Shown here piece after piece: positions 48,506 to 59,695 of a stretch of DNA of 64,000 nucleotides; position 1 is the first letter of the stretch, and every line of letters starts with the position of its first letter. Below the pieces are notes generated by a model. It saw nothing but the letters and a program-made list of their open reading frames with translations, was not told the origin of the DNA and searched no databases. Source of the DNA: Ulota crispa (Eukaryota; Streptophyta; Bryopsida; Orthotrichales; Orthotrichaceae); assembly GCA_963920765.1 (NCBI GenBank), contig OY987243.1, positions 29,945,060-30,009,059 of the forward strand, read 5' to 3'. A program made the position numbers and the translations under genes.

Positions 48506-48829
48506 AGGTAGGAGGCTCAAGAACCGGGCATCTAAGGGCTAAAACTGAATTTTGGGAGGTGAAACTTCTTGAAATATTTTTCAGTAAATTTTTCTTGAAA
48601 GACAAGAGGAATTGACATCTAACCCACCTTATTTCAAAAATTTTGAAACTTTGTGAAATTAATTATGAAATTTTGAAGTGGAAAGTTATAGGGCTCTAAA
48701 ACCGTGCACCTTCTTAAATGTACGCTGCCTGTACATTATTGAAAACTATAAAAAACAACATGTATGTGTAAGGTACATTTAAGAAGGTGCACGGTTTAAG
48801 ATGGTGCATGGTTTATGAGCCAACTACCT
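48506..48829. mobile_element. Tc1/mariner-like MITE, family W, copy 2
   Basis: Left end AGGTAGGAGGCTCAAGAACC, right end (complement) AGGTAGTTGGCTCATAAACC. Right TA intact, left TA worn to CA. 324 bp, the same size as copies 1 and 3. It has an internal inverted pair 'aaggtgcacggttt'. Confidence 0.75.
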
Positions 48830-49043
48830 TACCTCCAACTTTCCCCTCCCCCGTCTGGGCCCCAGCTCAAAGCCGGGCCACACATGCCAAAATCCGCGTT
48901 TCAAACTAACAATTTGTAAAAAACAAGTGACAGATTTTACATGTTTGTGAAAAAGTAGATTTTTTGACTTCCTAGGGTCAGCTTTTTTGGTCTACTCAAA
49001 TTTAAGATAGAAAATTGTAATTCTGACCCCTGCTGCAATCCTG

Positions 49044-49184
49044 TCCAAATGTATGCTAGGAGAGTATTTTGTGCCCAGAATCTAGGTAGGCTGTAGATGC
49101 CCTATTTTTTGAATCCCAAAAATTAGGGCATCTATAGCCTACCTAGATTCTAGGCACAAAATACCCTCCCAACATACATTTGGA
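49044..49184. repeat. 141-bp near-perfect hairpin
   Basis: Ends TCCAAATGTATGCTAGGAGA and complement TCCAAATGTATGTTGGGAGG. Arms of about 63 bp around a short AT-rich loop. Absent from WW copies 1 and 3 at the same place, so it is an insertion. No clear target duplication; superfamily unknown. Confidence 0.8.
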
Positions 49185-49284
49185 TAAAATTATATTAGAG
49201 GTTGAATTACAACTGTCTACCTTACTAGTTTTGAGAGTTCACAAATAAGCGTCTCAAACCTCTTGCCCTAGAATGGTGGAGAGG

Positions 49285-50242
49285 TTAACCCCTAAAGGAC
49301 CAAGCCCTTTTTTCTCTGAAAATTACTGAGAATTGCTACTTTTGGGGGAATGAGTAGAAAGGTACGAAAAAAAGTTTTTTGGAAATTCAACCATAAGATC
49401 TTGCCCTAGTCTATTGGAGGTACTTGTGGGAAAAATTTCAGCTCATTCTAAAAGTAGAGGAGTGAGATATTGACATCTAAAGTGAAAAAAATGTTTTTTT
49501 CCCTGCTGCCCAAAAACTTCAGAAGCCTTTGACGGCTCCTATATCAAAAAAATTGCTCTAGGCAAAGTTGAGGTTTATTTTTTCCATATAGAAGACCAAG
49601 TTAGGTATGTGTGGGAGAATTTGCAAATGAATTGGAGGTGTGGAACATACTTTGTAAAATCCCGCAATGCCGTAAGGCCATGAAATTTGTATATACACTA
49701 GGCAAAATTGGAGAATTTATTTAGAATTGAGAAATGTGAATTATTTTTATCCAAATGGTGAAAAGCAAGGAATTTTTTGTCTACTACAACTTGGAAAAAA
49801 AAAATCAAAAGAAAAATACACAAAGAGCTCAAAAAAGGAATGCAACAAATTTTACAAGGGGCAAGAAGAATGGAGGTTTGGGAGTCCCATACCTACTTGC
49901 AAACTAAAACTTCTCATAACTTTCATCTCATCAATCAAAATTGAATTATTTAAAGATTCCCACATTTGTATAAATCTAAAAAACCAATTTCAGATTTTTG
50001 TTTTAAGAAAATGCAATTCTGATTTATGTTTTTGGATGGCCGCCCTCCCCCTTTTTCAGAAATTCATGCATAACTTCTTCAATAAATGTCAGAATGAAGA
50101 AAAAGTTAGATGCCCACATAGATCTTTGAATTTCCCACCTCCGATAAAAGTTTCAAAAAATCACAAAAAGTAAATTAGCTGTAGGTACATGCCCAAAACC
50201 CCACTTGACTCCTGAGGGGACAGTTGGTCCTTTAGAGGTTAA
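49285..50242 (-). mobile_element. TTAA-type element, family C, copy 6
   Basis: TTAACCCCTAAAGGACCAAG to TTGGTCCTTTAGAGGTTAA, 958 bp, inside family WW copy 2. WW copy 1 has 'gagagg-TTAT' (complement) at the insertion point, which supports a TTAA-like target duplicated on insertion. Confidence 0.85.
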
Positions 50243-50556
50243 TATTTTTAGGTGAACATCAAATAAAAACTTGAAAAAGTGATTATCTCCCAATTTTCCA
50301 AAAATACAAATTATTTCTTCATCCGTTTCAAACTGCCTGTTTTGGCCCTGTGTGGCCCCGGCATCAATCTGTGTCCGACCTCGAAGAACATGATGTGATC
50401 GTGCGGTTCCATATTCACCACCGCCGCCTCCCTTCCCTCTCACCCCCAGCTCTTCCGCTCAGTGTTCGGGGCCCAGTATTCGGAGCCAGTATTCGGGGAG
50501 ATTTTGAGCTTCCTTTGGAAAAAATCTTACATTTGTCATTTTCAAGATTTTTTTTA

Positions 50557-51079
50557 GGGAATTGAATATGTGCACACACTGGGTTTGATATATGCACACG
50601 CTGGGTTTGATATATGCACACATTGGGTTTGATATATGCACACACTGGGTTTGATATATGCACACACTGGGTTTGATATATGCACACATTGGGTTTGATA
50701 TATGCACACCAAGGGGGTAAATTTTAGATATTTCTCATCAACAAGATGAGTTTGAAATTTTTGAATTTAGACTTGGATTTAGAGACCTTGATTTAATCTA
50801 GAATCATAAAGGAGGTTACATTTGAAGTTACAGTTGAACAACACCTAGTGAAAAATCTTAGTTAAGGGACAAGTTACTTACTTTTTCCCCTTGTTTGTAA
50901 AAAAGCTAAGCTTCTTCATTGGACATTGTTCAATTGTAATCTCCTTTGTAGTTTAAAACTAAATTAAGGTCTCTAAATCCAAATTTGAATTCAAGTCTTC
51001 CAAATTCAACTTGTTGATGATAAATATCTACCCCGGAGTGTGCATATGTCAAACCCTGGGTGTACACATATCATTTCTC
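50557..51079. mobile_element. hAT-type MITE, family M, copy 2, with expanded end
   Basis: Starts GGGAATTGAATATGTGCACA. The right end (complement) is GAGAAATGATATGTGTACAC, flanked by exact TTTTTTTA on both sides (8 bp). The left terminus contains seven tandem copies of a 22-bp motif found only about twice in the other copies. Confidence 0.8.
50565..50712 (+). repeat. 22-bp tandem array within the MITE end
   Basis: Unit 'tttgatatatgcacacactg' plus 'gg', period 22 (starts at 50584, 50606, 50628, 50650, 50672, 50694), with few differences. No spacers, so it is not CRISPR-like. It reads as local expansion of the subterminal motif. Confidence 0.95.
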
Positions 51080-51087
51080 TTTTTTTA

Positions 51088-51666
51088 GTGTATGCACCAA
51101 ATATCGTCTATATTTTTGTTATAAGAAGAATGTCTCCTAAAATTTAGCTTGGTTTTATCCATATGTTTCAAACTTCAACCAGTTCTTGTTAAGTTTCATT
51201 TAGCTGGCTTATTATTGTTTTTGGGATTTGTGGAGATTTTTTATTTTTATTTTTTATTTTTTTCTTCACCGGCTAAAATCCAACATTTTCTATTTCCAAC
51301 TGACTTTCTTACAAGTCTGCATCGGACACTGCCTATATTTGTACTATAATAAAAAAAAATTGAAAACTTGGTTGGAATTTTTCTTACAATCTCAAAGTCA
51401 AATTAATTTATATGCATTTTGACCAACAAAGAATGTGTTAAATGCCAATTCTTCCTGCGTATTGCTTTGACTGATTTCTTTTCTTTTTCTTTTTCTTTTT
51501 TCTTGTCTCTCTCCTAAATGGCTGAGGTTCAGTGCAAGGAGTGTTCTGCTGTTTCAGCAAAGAACTTTTGTTAGGCAATTCTGTATGTTTGGAATGTTAG
51601 TGACTTCCTTCGGAGACTGGTTACCTTACCCGTAGCCAAAATTCTATGACACAAGCAATGGATCCC
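51088..51666. other. AT-rich stretch, no gene
   Basis: Hydrophobic short frames (51149-51422) come from T-rich sequence. No element ends recognised. Confidence 0.5.
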
Positions 51667-51716
51667 TCTCAAGGCCAGGCCAAATTTAAAAAGCACCAGC
51701 ATTTTGTAAAAAACAA

Positions 51717-52100
51717 GGGAATTGATATGTGCACACTAGGGTTTGATATATGCACATCCGGGGGTAAATTTTAGATATTTACCATCAATAAGTTGAATTT
51801 GGAAAATTTGAATTCAGATTTGGATTTTAAAATCTTGATTTTGTCTAAAACCAGAAAGGAAATTACAATTGCACAATGCCTAGTGGAAAAGCTTAGTTAG
51901 GGAGTAAATTAGTACTTTTACCCTTGTTTATAAAAATACTAAGCTTTTCCATTGGGTATTGTTTAATTGTAACCTCCTTTGTAATATTAGACTAAATCAA
52001 GATCTCTAAATTCAAATCTGAATTCAAAATTTTCAAATATAACTTATTCATGGTAAATATCTAAAATTTACGCCCCCCCAGTGTGCACATATCAATTCCC
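51717..52100. mobile_element. hAT-type MITE, family M, copy 3
   Basis: Exact inverted ends GGGAATTGATATGTGCACAC. Flanks AAAAACAA and AAAACTAA, an 8-bp duplication with two differences. WW copy 2 reads 'gtaaaaaacaagtgac' at the same place, uninterrupted. Confidence 0.82.
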
Positions 52101-52153
52101 AAAACTAAATGGCAACATTTATTTTGTTGTGTAAAAGTTGATTCTTTTAACTA

Positions 52154-52252
52154 TTAACCCCTAAATGCCTAGGCATCAAAATTTGGTGTTGAGGCATCAA
52201 ATTTTGGTGTTCTACATACCAAAATTTGGTGCCTCAGGCATTTAGGGGTTAA
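52154..52252. mobile_element. 99-bp TTAA hairpin miniature of family H
   Basis: TTAACCCCTAAATGCCTAGG to GGCATTTAGGGGTTAA. The arms continue 'caaaatttggtg' on both sides. Only the two H termini (compare 56686) remain. Confidence 0.85.
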
Positions 52253-52368
52253 AGTAAAGTGAACTTTTTAGTGTGTATCAAGCTAGTAGTTTTGGGTTTT
52301 CACAAATCATTGTCTCCAACCTCCTATCCCTGAATGGTGGAGAAGTTGTCTTTAGTAAGCAACACGTA

Positions 52369-52693
52369 AGGTAAGAGGCTCATAAACCGACCATCTAAGA
52401 GCTGAAATCAAATTTTGGGGAGGGGAACTTCTTGAAATATTTTTCAGTAAATTTTCCTTGAAAGACAAGAGGAATTGGCATCTAACTCAAATTATTTTGT
52501 ATATTTTAGAGCAATGTGGAATTAGTTATGAAATTTTGAAGTGGAAAGATCATAGGGTTTTAAAATGAATCACTTCCTCAAATGTACGCCTAATGTAAAT
52601 TTTTGAAAGGTTATGAATAAGGACATGTACCAATGGAGTTCATTTGGGAGATGGGCGGTATTAGTGCCCTAACGGAATTCAAGCCTCCTACCT
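52369..52693. mobile_element. Tc1/mariner-like MITE, family W, copy 3
   Basis: Left end AGGTAAGAGGCTCATAAACC, right end (complement) AGGTAGGAGGCTTGAATTCC, flanked by TA on both sides. 325 bp. Confidence 0.8.
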
Positions 52694-53069
52694 TAGAACC
52701 TTGAGCAAAACGATTGTTTTCCAATTTTCCATTTCTTAAAATTACTTCTTCATAAGTTTTAAACTGACTATTTTGGCATGTACGGCCTTGGCGTCAAAGA
52801 CATATTTGATTTGCTATTAGTGGATGGAAGTTGCTCAGAAGAGCTGGTTTTAAGGATGAATATTTTCACATGGTGATTCTACTCATTTTTCTCCCACATG
52901 CATACATTCAAGGGTGTAAGCTGCTTGACCAATAAAATTCCCGAGAAGAATCCTTCCTAGGTCCATTTAGAGCAATATGCGAGGAGAGCCAACTATTAGT
53001 GCATTGCTATTCAATTAAAATGCAAAAAAACTAGTTGAATTTTGAATTTTAGGAAAATATATAAAAATT

Positions 53070-53756
53070 GGGAATTGATGTATGCACACCCTGGGTTTAA
53101 TATATGCACATTCGGGGAGTAAATCCTTGGTTGTGCATTTTAGATATTTATCATTAACAAGTTGAATTTGAAAAATTTGAATTCAAATTTAAATGTATAG
53201 AACGTCATATTTGTAAAATTGGGAAAAATGGAGGCATCACTTTGTATTCCACCTTAAATTTAAAAAGTTACCATAAACCAAATTCAAAGGTATTAGATTC
53301 AGTCTAAGCCACTAAAATTTTTTCCCTTGCAAATTCCTCCTCTCATGTGAGGGCATGTGTACCCAAAGAAATGCGGGAGCTCAGATTAAGGTGACCACCT
53401 TAATCCTTCAAAATTCCCAAAATGTACTGTTTTTCTCAATTTAACATATATGGCGTTATAGACCTTGATTTAGTGTAGAACTACAAAAGGGGATACAATT
53501 GAGTAATGCCCAATGAAAAAGTTTAGCTAGGGACAAACTATTCACTTTCACTTTTGTTTGTAAAAAAAGCTAATTTTTCCATTGGGTGTTGTTCATTTGC
53601 AACTACCTTTATGGTTCTAATCTAAATCAATATCTCTAAATCCAAATCTGAATTCAAATTCTAAATTCAATTTGTTGATTACAAACATCTAAAATTTGCC
53701 CCCCCACACCATTGCCGTGCATATATCAAACCTTGGGTATGCATATATCAATTCCC
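53070..53756. mobile_element. hAT-type MITE, family M, copy 4, with insertion
   Basis: Ends GGGAATTGATGTATGCACAC and complement GGGAATTGATATATGCATAC. Flanks TAAAAATT and TAAAAATA (8 bp, one change). Carries a 257-bp insertion between 'aaatg-tatag' and 'atag-accttgattt'. Confidence 0.8.
53201..53457. mobile_element. TIR element of unknown superfamily inside family M
   Basis: Ends AACGTCATATTTGTAAAATT and complement AACGCCATATATGTTAAATT, flanked by ATAG on both sides (4-5 bp). Other M copies are continuous here ('ttagagaccttgattt'). No coding region. Confidence 0.6.
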
Positions 53757-53958
53757 TAAAAATACAATGTAAATAGAGGCGACATATCTAATGTAGACTC
53801 ACAAAATTTAGTTGCAAATGGGAAATTCTGGATATTAGTTGTTGAAATTCAAAAATCTCCAAAAATATTGGTTTGTAGAGTTTTTGAAGTTGTCCATTGA
53901 CATACACTTGTTATTCCTCAATGGAACCATTCTCCGTCCTATTGAACTTTGATATCTT

Positions 53959-54731
53959 TTAACCCTTGAGCGCCCAGGCCATATCCACCAAAATTAGGGT
54001 TTTTGGAGACCGACAACTTTGATGCATTGTATCTCACTCAATCAGATGATCCACAAAAAGTGACCATTGAAAATATTGGAACATCTACTTAGAAAATGGC
54101 TTGTAAATTTCGGGAACAATTCACCGCGGGAGATGGGAGATTATAACATTTGATCAAACAACATGTGATGACAAAATCTCATTTTTTGGTGGGTAGTTGC
54201 TATTTGATGATTTTTACAAAATTCTATAAGCCTTGGATTCATCTCAAATCTTGTGAGCAACAAGATCAGATGTGAATGCACACTCTTATAAATTATTGAA
54301 GATTGCACTTCTTTTTATGTCAAGTTTTAGGGCTTCAAATTGCTAATGCACGGAAAACAATGACCGGCACAATTGGTGACAATTGCCATAATAAGGGTCT
54401 AGAACATGCTTGAACCCTTGCCAACAACTTTCCCGCTACCACAAAGCTTACACAAGGAAGCTTGCATGGGATATTGACTGGTTGCAGCATGTAAAACGTT
54501 GCTTGCTAAACCGCCCCCATTGCCTCATACGGTATTTCACCAAATCAAATCTCTTGCAGCGCTTATACAACAATTTGACTTTTCTCTCCATTACTCCATT
54601 GACATGGATGACTTGAATGCCTTCATAATTGTAGTTTGTAACAAGACCAAAAATTTAGATCCAGTGCCTCAAAATAGGGCTTTAAAATCTGGAGCAACTC
54701 GAATCAGGTCGTTGGGGCACTCAGGGGTTCA
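53959..54731 (-). mobile_element. TTAA-type MITE, family B, copy 4
   Basis: Starts TTAACCCTTGAGCGCCCAGG and ends GGGGCACTCAGGGGTTCA, fused to family A copy 3 through TTCA (54728-54731). Complete, and parallel to B copy 1 in reverse. Confidence 0.82.
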
Positions 54732-55655
54732 CCCCTAAATCCTCAAGTGTCCTCTCGGGGGACAAATGGGACTTCAGGTAGGTACCTATAGCCTCAATTT
54801 TTGTCTTGATTTTTTGAAACTTTTTTTGAAGATAGAAAAACACATTAGCTTTTGGAGAATATAACTTTTATTCCAATCTATGCCCAAAAGCAAAAGTTAC
54901 ATGTAGATAAGCAAAAATTTATGGAGATTTGGCAGAAATTATTTTTTTACAAATTATTATTATTTTTTTATTTTTCCTTCTCATAGGTTATAGTTTTGTC
55001 TACATTTGAAGCTTTGATTCATTCCATTTGGACTAGTTATGAGAAAGTTATAGACAATCTTGTTTTTCGGGCACCTCAAGCTTCTTTTTGAAAAAATAAC
55101 TAATAAACTTCATTTGTGAATGCAATTTTAACATTTTTTCAAGAAAAATGCTGGAAAAGGTGAATTTTGCTTTCTAGAACAATCTCACCATTGGGATTAT
55201 TGCATTTCAATTCTATTGCAAGGTTACTAACAATTTAAGTTTTTGTTCAGTCTCATACCTTCTTCTACCTAATGTTTTTTTTAAGAATGAAAATTGAGTA
55301 TTTTTTGTTTTGATTTTTTTTTAAAGATTCTCAACTCAATTTTCCACCATTAAAAAATAAACCCCAAAACTTTGTGGTGCAAAAGTTTTAAGTAAAAAAA
55401 GTTCAAAGTCAAATAATGTAATCAAGCAAGGTGCAAAAAAGTTTGTTTTTGACACTTTAAATGCAAATATCTTGCAATTTTTGCGGTCAAAGATTTTGAT
55501 ATATTGGTTTGCACATTCTTATACTATACTTGTACAAGATCTTACAGTTAGATATGCAAAGAGACCAATCTTCCAACTTTTTTACTCTTTGAAATAGAAA
55601 TGATAGTTTTGAGTGTCTTTTAACAAAATAAAGGCCCCAGGGATTTAGGGGTTAA
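54728..55655 (-). mobile_element. TTAA-type MITE, family A, copy 3
   Basis: TTCACCCCTAAATCCTCAAG to GGCCCCAGGGATTTAGGGGTTAA, about 928 bp. With the adjoining B copy it forms the reverse complement of the A-B composite at 1112-2785. Confidence 0.82.
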
Positions 55656-56685
55656 TATTTCTTCCGACATCATTCCTGCTCTTGTTGGTTACACTCAAAC
55701 TAATATCGATTTGAATCTTTACATATAAAAAATTGCTAGCTTAGGAACCTAATGCACTATTTTCATTGCATGGCACATAAGAACCATATTTGACATTGTT
55801 TTTTTTATTGTATGAAGACCTAGGATCCTCCTATCCTTCTAACCTGTCCAAGATTGAGCTGAAACATAAAAACTACACAAAAGAATAAGTGATTCCGAGA
55901 AGTGATTTTTGAGCACCAAGCTCTAACGTCAAAACTCGGTTTTAAGGTAAGAGGTCCATATGTCAAATGGGACAAACATTGTAGCTTGGTTCCCTCAAAT
56001 CATGCTTCGGCTAGTAAATAATGTCAAATGAAGTACAGGTAATTGACCCTGTTATCATTGGGCCTTATACAAAAAATCAATAAAAAAATAGTTATAATAT
56101 ATCAAATGACATGGTTATGGTCTCATAATTAACTCAAGGTTTTGTATCAAGTTTCAAATTCTTAATTGAGTGGAGTATGAAATAGTTATCAAGGTTACAA
56201 TGAGGTAAGGTCAAGGTTCAACTCAAATTTGAAATTGCCCTATTATCACTTCCTTACCACTTCCTTAAAGATTTTCATTGTCATACATGATAATATTTTG
56301 TCATTTTCATCTTTGAACTTCTTCTTCCCTTTCCTTGACCTCTATGGTCATCCATAAGTGTTAACTTAGTTGACAATTTTCATTTGTTTTTGATATTTTG
56401 CAACTGACATTGCTTTAGCTAAGGCGTGGGGGCAATAAATTGTATATCTAACTAAGGTCTTCATAGCTAATACGCTATATCCTTTGCAAATTTTGGTCAA
56501 ATGGAACAAAAATTTCACAATTAGTAAAGGACTCTAAGGCCTTTCTTGCGATACTTGTAAATTTGGATTTGAAACTAAACTCTAAAAAATATGAATTTTT
56601 GAAGATAGAAAAGTGATAATAGGAGTGGAGTGATAATAGGGTAAACTACTTGTAAAGTTTTGATTCAAAACTATTTTGAATAGTA
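55656..56685. other. AT-rich stretch, no gene
   Basis: About 1 kb with no recognised transposon ends, RNA or coding frame. Confidence 0.5.
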
Positions 56686-57331
56686 TTAACCCCTAAATGC
56701 ATGAGGCACCAAATTTTGGTGTCAACAATACTTTGAAGTTCTATAGGCCTAATTAATTTGCTATTTTTATTAGTTTAGACTCTGGAACTATTCTTTTTCA
56801 AGTCTAGTTTTAGTATCAAAATACTGATTTTGAAATTGATTGATTATGATTTTTCTATTCAAGATTTTGTGCAAGGGTCTTGACTTTTTGTAGTGTTAGA
56901 GAGCTCTTGGAAATGAACCTCAAATGCACTATATCTTGGAGAAAAATTTAAACCCTAACTTTATTTAAATCAATTGTAGAAGATATTTTGATTTTGAAAT
57001 GCTATAAAGTGGTTGAAATTGTGTATGTTCCATCTTTTGACTTTATGTTTTTTTGGTGACCAGTCTTTAAGATTCAACATGTGAAAAGAGGATTGGAAGA
57101 CATCAAGTCATTTTTACAATTTTAACACCCTCATGATTAAACATTATAATCTTTCAATCCATAAGTGATTTTGTTGTGTTTTCTTTTCCTATGTGATCTC
57201 TAACATACCTAGTTTAAATTTGTAATGTTGCAATTTTAAAAAGTTGATATAGCTTATTAAAATATTGGCTTTTGTTCAATTTAGAGCAAAGTCATAAAAG
57301 CTCAAAAAAGGCCTCAGGCATTTAGGGTTAA
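56686..57331 (+). mobile_element. TTAA-type element, family H
   Basis: TTAACCCCTAAATGCATGAG to GCCTCAGGCATTTAGGGTTAA, 646 bp. A fragment lies at 21235-21815 and a miniature at 52154-52252. The right TTAA is shared with the following family C element. Confidence 0.75.
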
Positions 57332-58414
57332 CCCCAAAAGGACCATTGTACCTACAAGGGACATGTTAGACTTTGGGCATGTATCTATGGCTAAACTACT
57401 TTGTGGGATTTTCTGAAACTTTTACTGAAGTTGGGAAATTCAAAGATTTATGTGGGCATCTACTTTTTTTTTCTTCATTCCAACATTTGATGAAGAATTT
57501 GTGCATGAATTTATGAAAATTTGGGGATGACCGCCCATCCAGGCAACCAAGAAAATTCTTTAAAAATTACACTTTTTTCAAATAAAATTTTGAAATTGGT
57601 TCTTTAGATTTTTTAAAATCCATGAGAAGCTTTGAATCATTCAACTTCAATCAATGAGATGAAAGTTATGAGGAGTTTTTGTTTTTGGGCAGTTATGGAT
57701 TTTTTACTCTAAAATAAACTTTAAAGTCCTTTATTTTACTCAATTTACAATATTTTGGAAAAAAACTAAACCAAAGGAAGTAGATTGTTTATCAAAACAT
57801 TATAACCGTTGAGATTTGAATCTTTCATTTCAATTTTTAAATTCTTAACCTTTTAGTGTTTTGACTCATTCTCTACTTCTTTTCACTTACTAATTTTTCC
57901 CATGTGTTGAATAGTTCCAATTGATTTGAAAATTCTCCTACACATACCTAATTTGATCTCCTATATGGAAAAAATAAAGTGCAACTTTGGGTAGAGCAAC
58001 TTTTTTGTTATAAGAGTGGTCAAAGGCTTCTAAAATTTTTGGACAGCATGGATTCACTTTAACCTAGTAGAAAACTGTACTGGAACCCACATTTGCATAT
58101 GATGTAGTTTCTATTGAGTTCCTTATTTCCAATGCAAAATCTAGGTTAGAAACAAGGAACTCAATAGAAACTACATGATATGAAAATGTGAGTTCTAACG
58201 CAATTTTCTACTAGTGGATGTAAATATCTCACTCCTCTCCATTTGAAATGAGCTGATTTTTTTCCCACTAGTACTTCTTTTAGTTTGGGGCAAGATCCTA
58301 CGGTTGGATTTCCCAAAAACAAAACATAAAATCCCTTTTTACTAAACCTCCTAAAAATGACAATTTTTAGTGATTTTAGCAGAAAAAAGGACTCAATTCT
58401 TTAATAGGGGTTAA
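57328..58414 (+). mobile_element. Chimeric C/E TTAA-type element with insertion
   Basis: The ends and outer parts are family C (TTAACCCCAAAAGGACCATT; 'agagtggtcaaaggcttcta'). The centre (about 57620-57910) matches family E ('ggattttttactctaaaata', 'ttctctacttcttttcactt'). A CACTA-type hairpin lies at 58062-58216. Right end TTAATAGGGGTTAA. Confidence 0.7.
58062..58216. mobile_element. CACTA-type hairpin MITE in the C/E element
   Basis: Right end (complement) CACTAGTAGAAAATTGCGTT, left end worn (ACCTAGTAGAAAACTGTACT). The arms pair through 'tagtttctattgagttcctt'. Uninterrupted C copies read through here ('ttcactttaagtgtcaata'). No exact 3-bp duplication survives. Confidence 0.75.
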
Positions 58415-59337
58415 GAACCAACATTACAAACTCAAGTTTACACAATTGACCTACTCCATAACTCCATACGTGCTCCAAACTTGGGTTGGACATTACAAGT
58501 ATACCATAACAACATTTATGTCACTTGCAAACACCAAGCTTTGTACCAAGGGATCCCACCCAACTAATATTTGCCATGTTTGAAGCTTACTAGGGAAATT
58601 AGAACACCTATCGTTGTTTATAGTTTTTATTTCTCTCTTACTAATTTCTAATTCTTCTAAACATTTCACCAGTTTCACATGTCGCTCAATTATTTGGCCG
58701 TTTTCATTTTCATTTATTATGATTATTATTTGTTGTTTGACACATGTGAAAGGAATATTATTACAATATAAATGTACATGAGCTCACTGCTGTTGTGATA
58801 CTCACTAATTTGAAGGAAGTTTACTGTTCGTAACAGGACTCCGACTTGGAGTCTATATAGAATACTCCGTTTATTGAATGCTGTTTCAAAATGAACTATT
58901 TGGAATCTTTGTTTCTTTTGAGGAGAATGGAAATTTCTTGCATTGATTTCTGTCTATTAGAATACTAACCAAATATACACATTCATTGGATTCACGAAAT
59001 TTAGCAGTGCTCGCAAACGATTCTAATTTTACCAAGAATTTACACCAATTTTTGGCATTTCTCCGTTGAAAAGAGAAAAAGTGAATAGAATAGTGCTAAA
59101 TTAGATATAGCACATGTAGCAATATATATTTATTTTTCCACTTGAAGCTAATTATGAATTCAAAGTTGGGATTGATTGCACTTTTGGTTCGTTGTGAATG
59201 GTATCCAAGGGGACTGCTTTTCGGTGGAAAAGATTAAGCTAGTGGAGGATGAAACACAAAAGAACAAGCTTCATTGTTTTAATTTTGGATTACTTTGGAA
59301 ATACTTTTGATTTTGGTTTTTTCTGGTGGGAAGTGGA
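58415..59337. other. AT-rich stretch, no gene
   Basis: A 61-residue minus-strand frame (58493-58678) has no known motif. No transposon ends recognised. Confidence 0.5.
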
Positions 59338-59585
59338 TTAACCCCTGAGCGCCCAGCTCAAAATCTGGTTTAGGTATACCTACTCACACTCTCAAGTCTG
59401 TGGTTTTTAGAAAACTAAGATCTCATGTGAAACCAATCATAATCACTATGAACCTTAATACCCCACTCCATGTCACCCTCGTATCACCCTACTCTAATTC
59501 TAGTACATCGTACTAGCATGACTTAGGTACCTATTTTCAAATTTCCTAGAGGAAGTATACTTCCTCTGGGGTGCTCAAGGGTTAA
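59338..59585. mobile_element. TTAA-type MITE, family T, copy 2
   Basis: TTAACCCCTGAGCGCCCAGC to CTGGGGTGCTCAAGGGTTAA, 248 bp. Same size and terminal type as 29526-29772, though the inner sequence is largely different. Confidence 0.7.
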
Positions 59586-59695
59586 GGATGTTTTGGAAAT
59601 TTCTAAGTAAAGGGATGTTAATGGACGAGGAATAACTACTAGCCTAAGCCACTAAGCCAACCACAAAGTTCCCTTTGCAGACATTTAGTCACTAA

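Larger units (their letters stand above)
48863..50366. mobile_element. Family WW, copy 2, with two insertions
   Basis: Outer parts match the complement of 44454-44775 ('agccgggccaca', 'cgtctcaaacctcttgccct', 'cttcatccgtttcaaactgc'). It carries the hairpin at 49044-49184 and family C copy 6 at 49285-50242. Confidence 0.65.
51667..52799. mobile_element. Family WW, copy 3, with three insertions
   Basis: Outer text 'ctcaaggccaggcc' on the left and 'acggccttggcgtcaaaga' on the right match WW copies 1 and 2. Interrupted by a hAT-type MITE (51717), a 99-bp TTAA miniature (52154) and a W element (52369). Confidence 0.6.

Noticed and set aside
50415-50707. Repetitive peptide (ISNPVCAYIKP-like) frames
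   Set aside because: Produced by the 22-bp tandem array in a MITE end; no start context or domain.
50565-50712. CRISPR-like repeat array
   Set aside because: Repeats are contiguous at 22 bp with no spacers, and the context is a eukaryotic transposon.
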